This document shows, one piece after another, positions 32,853 through 42,116 of a stretch of DNA of 64,000 bases (the stretch's first letter is position 1; each line of letters begins with the position of its first letter). The notes under the pieces are model-generated. The model was not told the DNA's origin. It saw only the letters and a program-made list of their open reading frames with translations, and ran no database searches. This DNA is from an uncultured Paracoccaceae bacterium (lineage in GTDB: Bacteria; Pseudomonadota; Alphaproteobacteria; Rhodobacterales; Rhodobacteraceae): assembly GCA_947501355.1 (NCBI GenBank), contig CANMVA010000002.1:434001-498000 (forward strand). Reading direction: 5' to 3'. The position numbers were made by a program, and so were the translations under genes.

Positions 32853-32918
32853 TGCGGATTCGTTTGTTTTGGCCGCAGCGGGGCTTGCCCGCATCACACG
32901 GGGTCAAACGCGGACGCA
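32853..32918 (+). promoter_or_regulatory. Folded leader segment upstream of rplS
   Basis: A long-range stem joins TGCG...CGTTTG (32853-32866) to CAAACG...CGCA (32905-32918) with an internal loop. It encloses a compact hairpin GCGGG-GCTTG-CCCGC (32878-32892). It is followed by a run of A and lies about 120 bases before the rplS ATG. Ribosomal protein leaders are often autoregulatory; that role is inferred. Confidence 0.35.
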
Positions 32919-33036
32919 AAAAAGGAATGACGGGCTGATCTCTGGCGGGCACTGCGGTGGACCCGGAACAAGACCAAGAGCTCTGAGCGCGCGCACATCT
33001 TCGCGGATCAACCGTGAGCATTAATGGAGACCAGCG

Positions 33037-33420
33037 ATGGACCTGATCGCACAACTCGAAGCCGAGCAAATCGCAGAGCTTGGCAAAGACATCCCCGATT
33101 TCAAAGCGGGTGACACCGTTCGTGTCGGTTACAAAGTGACCGAAGGCACGCGCACCCGTGTGCAGAACTACGAAGGCGTCTGCATCGCACGCAACAACGG
33201 CAAAGGCATCGCCGGGTCGTTCACCGTGCGCAAAATCTCCTTCGGTGAAGGCGTGGAGCGTGTGTTCCCCCTGCACTCGACCAATATCGACAGCATCACC
33301 GTTGTGCGCCGTGGTCGTGTCCGCCGCGCCAAGCTGTATTACCTCCGCTCGCGCCGCGGTAAGTCCGCGCGTATCGCCGAGCAGACCAACTACAAAGCGC
33401 CCAAGGGCGCCGAAGCGTAA
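33037..33420 (+). CDS. rplS: 50S ribosomal protein L19
   Basis: 127 residues: [33 protein letters not shown], then [40 protein letters not shown]. It sits at the 30S-50S interface. GGAGACC is upstream of the ATG. A 237-base non-coding leader precedes it, longer than neighbouring gaps, with foldable sequence. rpmE follows after 11 bases. Confidence 0.98.
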   Translation: MDLIAQLEAEQIAELGKDIPDFKAGDTVRVGYKVTEGTRTRVQNYEGVCIARNNGKGIAGSFTVRKISFGEGVERVFPLHSTNIDSITVVRRGRVRRAKLYYLRSRRGKSARIAEQTNYKAPKGAEA

Positions 33421-33431
33421 GGACGGAACCG

Positions 33432-33653
33432 ATGAAAAAAGACATCCACCCCGATTATCACTTCATCGACGTCAAAATGACCAACGGTGATATTGTGAAA
33501 ATGCGCTCGACCTATGGCGAAGAGGGCACTGTGCTGTCGCTCGACATCGACCCGTCCGCGCACCCGGCCTGGACCGGCGGCAACACCCGCCTGATGGACA
33601 CCGGTGGCCGCGTATCGAAGTTCAAGAACAAATACGACGGGTTCGGCTTCTAA
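33432..33653 (+). CDS. rpmE: 50S ribosomal protein L31, zinc-free form
   Basis: 73 residues: [42 protein letters not shown] and [16 protein letters not shown]. The cysteines that bind zinc in the C+ form of L31 are absent, so this is a C- form that does not need zinc. Only one L31 gene is visible in the window; whether a second form exists elsewhere is unknown. A strong terminator follows, closing the ribosomal row. Confidence 0.94.
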   Translation: MKKDIHPDYHFIDVKMTNGDIVKMRSTYGEEGTVLSLDIDPSAHPAWTGGNTRLMDTGGRVSKFKNKYDGFGF

Positions 33654-33680
33654 GCAAAACCCCTTCGTTATCAAATAGAA

Positions 33681-33709
33681 AGCCGCCCTGTTTCGGGGCG
33701 GCTTTTTTT
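33681..33709 (+). terminator. Rho-independent terminator after rpmE
   Basis: AGCCGCCC / GGGCGGCT stem and T7, 28 bases past the rpmE stop codon. Confidence 0.9.
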
Positions 33710-33746
33710 CATGCGCGGATGGTGCGGCGGGCGCTATAAGACCCCC

Positions 33747-34133
33747 ATGATCTCGCATATTACCCTCGGCACCTCCGATCTGCCCCGCGCGCGCCGTTTC
33801 TATGACCCTGTGATGGATATCCTTGGCTGGTCCATGATTGTAGACGAAGACGCCTGGATGGGCTGGACACCAAAGGACGCCCCGCGCCCCTTGTTCGTGG
33901 TCGGTCTGCCCGAAAACGACGCCCCGGCCTCGACCGGAAACGGCAGCATGATCGCGTTGGAGGCCCCCACCCGCGACGCCGTGCGCGCCGCATTCAAGGC
34001 GGGCCTGGCCCAAGGCGGCACCGATGCAGGCGCCCCCGGTCTGAGGCCGCACTATCATGCGAATTTCTACGGTGCTTACCTCCGCGATCCGGATGGCAAC
34101 AAGCTGTGCGTGTGTTGTCATCACGTCGAATAA
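33747..34133 (+). CDS. VOC-family (glyoxalase/bleomycin-resistance fold) protein
   Basis: 128 residues: MISHITLGTSDLPRARRFYD at the start with the first metal histidine, and YGAYLRDPDGNKLCVCCH at the end with the usual RDPDGN turn. Family activities range from lyases to dioxygenases; the short alphaproteobacterial members are mostly unassigned. The ATG at 33747 was chosen because the conserved MISHITLG begins there. Stand-alone gene after the rpmE terminator. Confidence 0.88.
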   Translation: MISHITLGTSDLPRARRFYDPVMDILGWSMIVDEDAWMGWTPKDAPRPLFVVGLPENDAPASTGNGSMIALEAPTRDAVRAAFKAGLAQGGTDAGAPGLRPHYHANFYGAYLRDPDGNKLCVCCHHVE

Positions 34134-34169
34134 CCGCGACGCAGTTGTGACGACGCAGTGAATTGAAGA

Positions 34170-35699
34170 TTGCGCAAAGATCAGTCACACAGCCCGCACG
34201 TATGGAGTCGCCCGAAAGGTTCAGATTTGCATATCCGCCTGCCCGGACAAACGGACCGTTCGTTCGCGATCCTGATCGCGGTCCTGTTGGGACTGTGGGT
34301 GATGTATTTTCACGCCTCGATGATCCCCTTGGGCGAGATCAGCCATTACGACGAATATTTGGCGCTAGACCGCATCACCGCGTTTGAGCGGCAAGGCGAT
34401 TGGTGGAACGTCTATAGCAGCCAGCAAGTCAACTTTAACAAACCGCCCCTGCAATACTGGATGAGCGCGCTTTTGTTGGAGGCGGGTGTCGACATGACGA
34501 CCGCACTGCGCGCGCCCACATGGCTCTTCGCAGGGCTTTGTCTGATCACGACAGGGATGCTGGCAGCGGCGATCCTGCCCACGACACCCTGGGCAATCCC
34601 GGCGGCCGTTTTGCTGATCACAAGTTCTGAGCGGTTCTGGAAAAGCGCGATGACTGCGCTGCTCGACACCGGGTCCCTGTTGTTTGTGACATTGGCGATG
34701 GCGGCCGTGATCTTTGCACTGAAACAGCCCCGCTGGTGGTATGTCGTCGCCTTGGCGGTTGGCCTTGGGGCTTGGCAAAAGGCACCCATCGCGCTGGCCT
34801 TAGTCGTGCTGTTCTTCGTCTTTCTCGGACTGACGGCGCGCTGGCACGGATACCGCTTTCGACAATTCTTCACCAATCGCCACTTCCTGATCAGCCTTTG
34901 CATCACGATCCTGTTATCATCCGGGTGGCATCTATGGCAGTTCAGCCAGCACGGCATGATCGCGCTGAGCACCGGGATCGGGGACCAGATGGTTGGCCGC
35001 TTTACGCCGTCCGCCGAAAGCATCAGCGCGTCAAGCGTGGGCGATATGATCGGCCATGTGATCGGCAGCGAGGGCGTGCTGCGCTGGCCGGGCTTCATCG
35101 CGGTGTTCGCGCTTCCATTCCTGTTGAAGCGTTACGAGTTACTGCCGCTGCCGCTCATCTTGCTGACCTACATGGCGGGCGTTGAGTTTGCCGGGGGGTT
35201 CGTCTCGCACCGCTACACGCTTCTTCTCACGGGGCTATTCGCGGCAAGTTTGGCCGCAGCCCTTTTCGCGTTGGACTATTCGGTGAAGGCCAAAGCGATC
35301 GCGGTCGTGGTGCTGTCCCTGCTCAGCGGCGGGCCCGTCAATTCGCCAAGCCAGCTCAGGCTGTATGCGAATGAAAAGGACCTCGCCTATCACAAGCTAC
35401 TGATCGCTGTGTCCGAAAATGAAAGCCACGAAGGGGCGTATGTGTATTGCAACTGGAACCGCTCCTGGCGCATTCCACCGGGCGGCATTTCAGCGTTCTC
35501 CTCAATCGAGCATCCCTTCTTCGACCTGAGATCACACGAAGAGCTGACCGAGGCGCTCGCGTCGGGCGCAATCTCGGGACCGATCATTGGCATTTGCACG
35601 CAAGAGCAGTTGCAAGAGCTCTCAACTGTCTTTGCAGATATTGAGATTAAGCAGACGGCACAAATCTACGCCTATTACAGTGCGCGCGTGATGCCTTAG
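34170..35699 (+). CDS. ArnT-like membrane glycosyltransferase (GT39/PMT superfamily)
   Basis: 509 residues if started at TTG 34170; a TTG at 34227 with AAGG about 9 bases upstream is an alternative, and no ATG fits. There are about ten or more membrane segments. The superfamily signature lies in the first periplasmic loop: EISHYDEYLALDR, with the acidic pair, followed by FNKPPLQYWMSALLL. Such enzymes move a sugar from an undecaprenyl-phosphate carrier to lipid A or other periplasmic acceptors. The C-terminal soluble domain is divergent. Donor and acceptor cannot be told. Confidence 0.8.
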   Translation: MRKDQSHSPHVWSRPKGSDLHIRLPGQTDRSFAILIAVLLGLWVMYFHASMIPLGEISHYDEYLALDRITAFERQGDWWNVYSSQQVNFNKPPLQYWMSALLLEAGVDMTTALRAPTWLFAGLCLITTGMLAAAILPTTPWAIPAAVLLITSSERFWKSAMTALLDTGSLLFVTLAMAAVIFALKQPRWWYVVALAVGLGAWQKAPIALALVVLFFVFLGLTARWHGYRFRQFFTNRHFLISLCITILLSSGWHLWQFSQHGMIALSTGIGDQMVGRFTPSAESISASSVGDMIGHVIGSEGVLRWPGFIAVFALPFLLKRYELLPLPLILLTYMAGVEFAGGFVSHRYTLLLTGLFAASLAAALFALDYSVKAKAIAVVVLSLLSGGPVNSPSQLRLYANEKDLAYHKLLIAVSENESHEGAYVYCNWNRSWRIPPGGISAFSSIEHPFFDLRSHEELTEALASGAISGPIIGICTQEQLQELSTVFADIEIKQTAQIYAYYSARVMP

Positions 35700-35902
35700 C
35701 AGCGCAGAGCGCCTAAACCTCGCCGAATCCGGAGGTGAAAAACGACACGAATATTTCAAGAGCGACATTTCCGTTTCGCAAAACTGTCTTAATCGGCCAC
35801 ACTTGGGGTGATCTTCGGCATTCGACCACAGAGTCGCAGGCGAGGAAAACCGCAGACCGGCCCTTTAGAAAAAGCCGGCGCGCAGCGAACAGGGAAATGA
35901 AA

Positions 35903-37587
35903 ATGTCTATCAACCCCCCCTTTCTGATCTGCCGATCAAAACCGCCGAGCGTGGTTTTTATCGCGGGTTCAGCGTCGACGTCACAGTCGTCAGTAAAGTC
36001 ATCATCTCGGCTCTCGTGGTCTGGGCGATCTTCTGGCCCGTCGAGTCGGGCAAGGTTCTCAATGGGCTCAACAGCCTGATCCTGCAAAACTTCGCGGGCT
36101 GGTATATCTGGGTCGTCGCCTTTTTCGTGATCGTCTGCATCGGGCTTGCGATCTGGCCCACCGCCGGGCGATTAAACCTTGGCGTGGAAGGCGAAAAACC
36201 CGAATTCTCGAATTTCTCGTGGTTTTCCATGATGTTCGGTGCCGGTATCGGTGTCGGCCTGCTCACTTGGGCCGTCGCCGAACCGGTCGCGCATTTTGGC
36301 AATAACCCAGAGGTTATTCAGGGCCTGACCAATGCGGGCGAGGCCGACAATGTGCGCATGGCCTATAAGTGGTCCTTCCTGCATTGGGGTCTGGGCGCGT
36401 GGGCCTGCTATGCCGTCGCGGGCCTGTCACTGGCCTTTTTCAGCTATCGTCGCGGCCTGCCGCTGACGATCCGCTCGTCGCTGACGCCGCTCTTTGGCGC
36501 ATCTCTGTCAGGCAAGCTGGGTCACCTGATCGACATCGTCGCCGTGGTCGCCACCATCCTTGGTGTGGCGCAAACGCTTGGCTTCGGTGTTGAGCAGTTC
36601 GTGGCCGGTCTGACCCGGATTGGAATCGGCGGCCTGATGAATGCGGATGGCGGCGCGACCGTTATGGGCGTCATCATCGCGATCATCATCATCATGTGGG
36701 CCTCGACCCTGTCGGCGCTCTCCGGCGTCGGCAAAGGCATCAAATGGCTGTCCAATATCAACATGGTCCTGTCGATTGTGCTGCTGGGCTTCTTCATCCT
36801 TTTCGGCGCAACATTCTTTGGCGGACAAGCCATGGTTCTGGGCATCTGGGACTACCTGATCGCCCTGCCCGAGATGAGCTTCAACGTCTGGAAATCTGAC
36901 GGCGTCGAAGGATCCGAGGCCTTCTTACTGGCGCAATGGCAAGGCTGGTGGCCCGTGTTCTACTGGGCCTGGTGGATTGCATTCGCACCTTTCGTGGGTC
37001 TGTTCCTTGCGCGCATCTCACGCGGCCGGACGATCCGGGAATTTGTCCTGGGCGCCATGATCGTTCCATCGCTGATGTGCTTTGTCTGGTTCGCATGGGC
37101 CGGTGGCACCGCCATTGATCTGGAACTGAACGGAGGCGCAAATGGCGTGATCTTCGATGCGGCCAATGGCGACAAGATTTTCGCCATGACCGAGTTCATG
37201 CTGGCCCCGATCGCAGAATTCCTTGCTTGGGGCATGGCCATGCTGATCGTTGTCCTGCTGATGACGTTCCTGGTCACCTCGGCGGACTCGGCTGTGCTGA
37301 TCGTGAACACGATCAACGCGGCGGGCGATGAAGGCCCCAAGGCACGTCCGCATATCCTGTTCTGGGGCGCGGCCCTTGGGCTGGTCGTGGCGGGCTTGCT
37401 GATCTCGGGCGGCACATCGGCCATTCAGACAGCCATGGTGATCGGCGCGCTGCCCTTCTCGCTTGTGATGGTGCTGATGTGCATCTCGCTCATCAAGGCG
37501 ATCTACAACGATGGCAAACGCGAGGCGGCTGGTGTCGGCACGACGATTGATCACCCTGATCTGTCGTCTTCAACGCCGGCAGAGTAA
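35903..37587 (+). CDS. BCCT-family betaine/choline/carnitine transporter with a 5' frameshift at a C7 run
   Basis: The uninterrupted frame begins only at a GTG at 36016 and lacks the N-terminus. Restoring one C in the C7 run at 35914-35920 joins it to an ATG at 35903 with AGGGAA upstream, giving 561 residues. The recovered segment (DLPIKTAERGFYRGFSVDV, then membrane helix 1) is typical of BCCT proteins. Family motifs are MFGAGIGVGLLTWAVAEP and the tryptophan-rich WWPVFYWAWWIAFAPFVG. It imports quaternary amines or DMSP-like osmolytes with sodium or protons. A strong terminator follows. The shift may be a sequencing error, a mutation or a phase switch. Confidence 0.82.
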
Positions 37588-37604
37588 CCTGCCCATCTGA
37601 CGAC

Positions 37605-37637
37605 AAAACGGCCCCGGATCACCACCGGGGCCGTTTT
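37605..37637 (+). terminator. Rho-independent terminator after the BCCT gene
   Basis: AAAACGGCCCCGG pairs with CCGGGGCCGTTTT around a 7-base loop. The arms themselves give the A and T runs, so it can work in both directions. It separates the BCCT gene from the dehalogenase gene 40 bases later. Confidence 0.88.
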
Positions 37638-37677
37638 CATTTCCAACCACCTTGGGATCGGTCTACGTAAAGAGGCG

Positions 37678-40600
37678 ATGCGTTTCTTTTCCGACAAAGA
37701 TCGGCCCGTGCATATGGGTCCCTACCCGACCGAACGTCTGGCGCGGCGGGACATAGCCCCTCTGTCAGATGTCCCACCGGCGCAGCAGCTCTCCTTTGAT
37801 CGGCCGTCACAGCCGCATTCGATCCTGAACGCCATGCGCGAACATCAGGCGATGCTTGATGCGATCCGCGACGGGCTGGTGAACAAGGCCGTTGCCGAAG
37901 CCCCCACCGATCCGCAAGAGCGCGCCAATCACCTGAAAGCGTTCGGCTATTTTGCCGATGCCGCCTTGGTCGGGGTATGTGCCCTGCCGCAAGAGGCAGT
38001 GCTGAAGACGCCCTACGCCAACCCCGATATCGACCGTCTCGCCCATGACCTGAAGACCCGCCAGACCAAAACGCTGGCCTCTGGCATCGACATGATTATG
38101 GCCGATCTCAAGGAGTCGATGGAGGCTCCGGCGAGCACGATTGACGGCCACACCCATGCGCTGGTTTTCCTCTATGAGAACCCCCGCACCCCCGCCGCAG
38201 ATGAGCCCGGCACCGCGTGGATTCAAAACGCCCAGGCCCATCGTGCGGGGCTGCTGGCGGCGGAGACCGCCATCGTTCTGGCCAATTACCTGCGCGTTCT
38301 TGGCCATCCTGCGCGAGGCCACACCGTCTCCAGCGCCGATGTCGATCTCAACAAACTAGCGGTTGCGGCAGGCCTTGCCACGGTCGAAGACGGCGTGCTG
38401 TCGCATCCCTATATCGGGACGCGGTTCGGGCTTGCAGCCGTCACCACCAGCTTTGAGATCGCGCCCGATAAGCCGCTGGCCCCGCGCGCGGATCAACCCG
38501 GCTCGGCCTTCGGCGCTGCATGGCGGATCGGCTCGGCGGCGCGCAAGAATGCGCTGAATGCTGTGCCATATGCCAAGCGCCGTTTCGTCGATGGCGCGCA
38601 CCCGTTCGAGACCCTCAAGCGCGTCGACACGCCCACAACCTATATCGACGAGCCGAACGTGCCACGCGTCCCCAAACGCGCCGATCTCTTCGCGCGCGGG
38701 CAATTCGGCGACATGGGCAAGAAGATGCAGGACGCTGCCAAAGGCGGACATTACGTGCGCAAGGCAGCCCCCTCCATGGCGCAGCGCCGCGCGCTTGGGG
38801 CGTTTGTCTTGTGGCAGGATGGCGAGGCCGCACCTGAGAAAACGCCAGTCACGCCAGAGGACGCTGCGGCGCTGATCAAAGCCACCAGCTACTGGCTCGG
38901 GGCCGATGCGGTGGGCCTATCACGCTGCCCGGACTGGGCGTGGTATAGCCACGATGCACGCGGCGAACCGATCACGCCGCCCCATAATCACGCGGTCAAT
39001 ATGATCATTGATCAGGGCTATGAGACGATGGAGGGCTCTTCTGGCGATGACTGGATCGCCGTCGCGCAATCCATGCGGGCCTATCTGCGGTTCTCCCTGC
39101 TCGGCGGCGTCATCGCCAAGCAAATCCGCAACCTCGGCTATAGCGCCAAGGCGCATTCGGTGATGGATGGCGAGGTGCTCCAACCCCCGCTTTTGCTGCT
39201 GTCTGGATTGGGGGAGGTCAGCCGCATTGGTGAAGTGATCCTGAACCCCTTCCTAGGCCCGCGCCTTAAATCCGGCACAGTGACGACCGACCTGCCCCTG
39301 GCCCATGACAAGCCCATTGATTTCGGACTGCAGACCTTCTGCAAAAGCTGCAACAAATGCGCGCGCGAGTGCCCATCCGGTGCGATCACCGCCGGGCCGA
39401 AGCTGATGTTCAACGGCTACGAGATCTGGAAATCCGACAGCCAGAAATGCGCGACCTACCGCGTGACGACCGAAGGCGGCGCGATGTGTGGGCGCTGCAT
39501 GAAGACCTGCCCCTGGAACCTGGAAGGGCTCTTCAAAGAGAAGCCGTTCCGATGGGCGGCGATGAACGTTCCGCAGCTGGCCCCCGCGCTCGCCAGGCTC
39601 GATGACGCAGTGGACAATGGCACTTTGAACCCTGTGAAGAAGTGGTGGTGGGATCTGGAGATCACCGAGGAGGGCGGCTACCGCCCGACAGAAAAGCCGG
39701 TGAATGCCCGCGAGCTGCAAAAGGATCTGGATCTGAAATACGAGGACCAGACGCTCGCAGTCTACCCGGCCCCCTTGGCCCCGCATCCCTACCCCTACCC
39801 CTACCCGATGGACCGCGAAGCGGGTATTGAAGCTTATCAGGCCATGGTCACCGCAGAGGAATACAAAGCCCGCCTGGAACGCGGCGATGACAGTGTCCTT
39901 CACGCCTATACAGCCGATGGCGATAGCCCGGTCATTCAGGTCGAAATCACCAAGGCGCAAGCCGCCGCTGAGGGCGTGATGAAATACGAGTTTCAGCCTG
40001 TGGGTGGCGGTGATCTCCCCGAATGGCAGGCAGGCGCGCATCTGGATATCGTGATCGCACCAGAGTTTTTGCGTCAATATTCCATGTCTGGAAACCCAGA
40101 AAACCGGACAATGTATCAAATTGCCGTCCTCAAGGAAGAAGACGGGCGCGGCGGCTCCAAGCTGATGCATCGTATTTTCAACGAAGGACGCAGGCTGTTC
40201 ATCTCAAGGCCAATCAACCACTTCCCGCTTGATCCCACAGCGCAGAAAACCATTCTGATGGGCGGCGGTATCGGGGTGACGCCGCTGATCGCGATGGCGC
40301 ATGAGCTTCATGCCGAAGGGCGGGATTTCGTGCTGCATTATTCAGGGCGAAGTCGCAGCAAAATGGGACTTCTGGAGGACATTGCAAGTTTCCCTTGGGC
40401 GGACAAAGTGCACCTGCACATTACCGACGAAGGCTCCCGCATTAACCTTAACGACGTGCTGACCTACAGCCCCGGCGCACATGTCTATACCTGCGGCGCC
40501 GACCGCTATATGCAAGCCGTGCTGGATGCCGCCACCGCCGCCGGCTTCCCCGAAGAGGCGCAGCATCTGGAGTATTTCTCGGTCCCCGAACAGCCCGATT

Positions 40601-40875
40601 ATGTGAACCACCCTTTCACGCTCCGCTTGGCCAAATCCGGTCAAGACCTGCACGTCCCCGCAGAGAAATCCGCAACGGATGTCCTCACCGAGCATGGCAT
40701 TCCGGTGGATGTGAAATGCTCAGACGGGATTTGCGGTGTCTGCAAATGCGATCTGCTGGGCGGAGAGGTCGAACATCGCGATTTCGTCCTCTCCAAGACA
40801 CAACGCGCGGGCGCAATCATCCTGTGCCAGTCCCGCGCTGCCCACAAAGACGCGATCATTGAAATTGATCTCTAG
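37678..40875 (+). CDS. Self-sufficient reductive dehalogenase: corrinoid/Fe-S RdhA domain fused to FMN/2Fe-2S reductase
   Basis: 1065 residues. Residues about 1-700 are RdhA-like. Two [4Fe-4S] motifs are present: C555, C558, C561, C565 followed by Pro (CKSCNKCARECP), and C591 with C604, C607, C611 (CGRCMKTCPWN). W-Y423-S-H lies where the catalytic tyrosine of NpRdhA would be. From about 740 comes a phthalate-dioxygenase-reductase-like part: flavin motif RQYSMSG, nucleotide motif GGGIGVTPLIAMA, and a plant-type ferredoxin with C1014, C1019, C1022, C1050. There is no Tat signal and no membrane-anchor gene, so it is a cytoplasmic catabolic type, as in BhbA. Likely substrates are halogenated phenolics. 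AAAGAGG precedes the ATG. Confidence 0.88.
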   Translation: MRFFSDKDRPVHMGPYPTERLARRDIAPLSDVPPAQQLSFDRPSQPHSILNAMREHQAMLDAIRDGLVNKAVAEAPTDPQERANHLKAFGYFADAALVGVCALPQEAVLKTPYANPDIDRLAHDLKTRQTKTLASGIDMIMADLKESMEAPASTIDGHTHALVFLYENPRTPAADEPGTAWIQNAQAHRAGLLAAETAIVLANYLRVLGHPARGHTVSSADVDLNKLAVAAGLATVEDGVLSHPYIGTRFGLAAVTTSFEIAPDKPLAPRADQPGSAFGAAWRIGSAARKNALNAVPYAKRRFVDGAHPFETLKRVDTPTTYIDEPNVPRVPKRADLFARGQFGDMGKKMQDAAKGGHYVRKAAPSMAQRRALGAFVLWQDGEAAPEKTPVTPEDAAALIKATSYWLGADAVGLSRCPDWAWYSHDARGEPITPPHNHAVNMIIDQGYETMEGSSGDDWIAVAQSMRAYLRFSLLGGVIAKQIRNLGYSAKAHSVMDGEVLQPPLLLLSGLGEVSRIGEVILNPFLGPRLKSGTVTTDLPLAHDKPIDFGLQTFCKSCNKCARECPSGAITAGPKLMFNGYEIWKSDSQKCATYRVTTEGGAMCGRCMKTCPWNLEGLFKEKPFRWAAMNVPQLAPALARLDDAVDNGTLNPVKKWWWDLEITEEGGYRPTEKPVNARELQKDLDLKYEDQTLAVYPAPLAPHPYPYPYPMDREAGIEAYQAMVTAEEYKARLERGDDSVLHAYTADGDSPVIQVEITKAQAAAEGVMKYEFQPVGGGDLPEWQAGAHLDIVIAPEFLRQYSMSGNPENRTMYQIAVLKEEDGRGGSKLMHRIFNEGRRLFISRPINHFPLDPTAQKTILMGGGIGVTPLIAMAHELHAEGRDFVLHYSGRSRSKMGLLEDIASFPWADKVHLHITDEGSRINLNDVLTYSPGAHVYTCGADRYMQAVLDAATAAGFPEEAQHLEYFSVPEQPDYVNHPFTLRLAKSGQDLHVPAEKSATDVLTEHGIPVDVKCSDGICGVCKCDLLGGEVEHRDFVLSKTQRAGAIILCQSRAAHKDAIIEIDL

Positions 40876-40881
40876 ACGCAG

Positions 40882-40907
40882 AAAGCCCGGCAGGGTGGCC
40901 GGGCTTT
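40882..40907. terminator. Terminator between convergent dehalogenase and OmpA-domain genes
   Basis: AAAGCCCGG / CCGGGCTTT stem with an 8-base loop, symmetric, with short A and T runs supplied by the stem itself. Confidence 0.6.
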
Positions 40908-40928
40908 GCGCTTGATATCAAACGAAAA

Positions 40929-42116
40929 TCAGCTGTCTTCGAGGATCACATCAAAATCCACGCGGCTGGCGGTTTGTGGTCCCTGACCCGGCAGCGGGAT
41001 CGACCGGGACGGTGCTCCGATGATGATCTGACCGGCATCAAACCCGGCGCCCACAAGCGATGTCATCATCGCGACCGCGCGCAGCCGGCCCGTCGCCGTC
41101 GTTTCAATCGAACCATAGCCATCTGAGTGCTGACCTACGACGCGCAGCCGCGCCTGCGGGCAGTCAGAGGCCTTGGTCACGAGGCCGTAGACAGTCTCCA
41201 TATCCGATTGAGACACGATGACAGAGCCCGGCGCATAGAAAACTTTGGCGTCTGCAACCGCGCGCTGCAGATCAGCCGCGCAGGCCGACAATTGCCATTG
41301 CGATGTTGTCGCAGGCGGCGTGAAAGAGGCCTGCTGCGTCGCAGCACCTTCAACAATCGAGAACTCGACCCGGCGATCATAATAAGCACGGGTTTCAGGT
41401 CCCGTCACGCTTGACGGTTGACGGTCACCCATACCGATGGCCACGAAACGCGAGGTGTCGATATTGGCGGCCGCAATGCGTGCGATAATCGCCTCGGCGC
41501 GTTCCTGGCTCAGGCGCATGTTTACGCGCGGATCGCCCGACGGATCCGAATGGCCTTCAACCTGAATGGTCACGCCGGGGCAGTTTTGCGCCACAAGGCC
41601 GATCAGACGCGCTTGACCGACGCCATCGGACTCGCCCGTCAGCCCCCCGCTTGGAAAGTAAACGCGGGACTGATCCGCCAAGGCGCGCAGATCGTCAACG
41701 CAGGAATTGGCTTCGGCCAGACGCGCTTGCGCGGCCCCAAGGAAAGCGGCGGCGTTCTCGGTCGGTGAGACCGCAACGGACGCAGGCGTGGCGGTTGCTT
41801 CCGGCGTCGTTGCGGCAACGGCCCCGAAGTTCGGTTCCAACGACGCATTGCGGGTAACGTACACGGTGACCGGCTCAGGCGCCGGTGCGGGTGCGACGGC
41901 GGCTGTCTCAACTGGCGCAGGCGCCTCCGCAGGCTGCGCTTCGGCCTGAACCGGCGCGGGCGCCGGGGCTGGTGCGACGGTCGCGGGCGCCACAACGGGT
42001 GCGGGCAGTGCCTGCGTCTGGATCACTTGCGGACGGTCGAAATACCCCGACGCAGCCAGCAAGATCGCAGCACTCGGCGCAATCCACGGCAAATTTTCTA
42101 TGATTTTCTTCTTCAT
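40929..42116 (-). CDS. Membrane-anchored protein with two OmpA-like domains
   Basis: 395 residues. MKKKIIENLPWIAPSAAILL forms an N-terminal anchor, followed by a proline/alanine/valine-rich linker of about 90 residues. The first OmpA-like domain is complete (VTIQVEGHSDPSGDPRVNMR, LSQERAEAIIARI). The second is diverged (RLRVVGQHSDGYGSIETTATG). A single OmpA domain binds peptidoglycan through the aspartate and arginine; the second copy has lost part of that pattern. The long linker suggests it spans the periplasm. The role is unknown. Confidence 0.85.
   Translation of the reverse strand: MKKKIIENLPWIAPSAAILLAASGYFDRPQVIQTQALPAPVVAPATVAPAPAPAPVQAEAQPAEAPAPVETAAVAPAPAPEPVTVYVTRNASLEPNFGAVAATTPEATATPASVAVSPTENAAAFLGAAQARLAEANSCVDDLRALADQSRVYFPSGGLTGESDGVGQARLIGLVAQNCPGVTIQVEGHSDPSGDPRVNMRLSQERAEAIIARIAAANIDTSRFVAIGMGDRQPSSVTGPETRAYYDRRVEFSIVEGAATQQASFTPPATTSQWQLSACAADLQRAVADAKVFYAPGSVIVSQSDMETVYGLVTKASDCPQARLRVVGQHSDGYGSIETTATGRLRAVAMMTSLVGAGFDAGQIIIGAPSRSIPLPGQGPQTASRVDFDVILEDS

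Noticed and set aside
34170-34226. Extra 19 N-terminal residues of the ArnT-like protein as a domain
   Set aside because: Short, polar and preceded by a weak TTG start; more likely an untranslated leader, with the TTG at 34227 equally possible.
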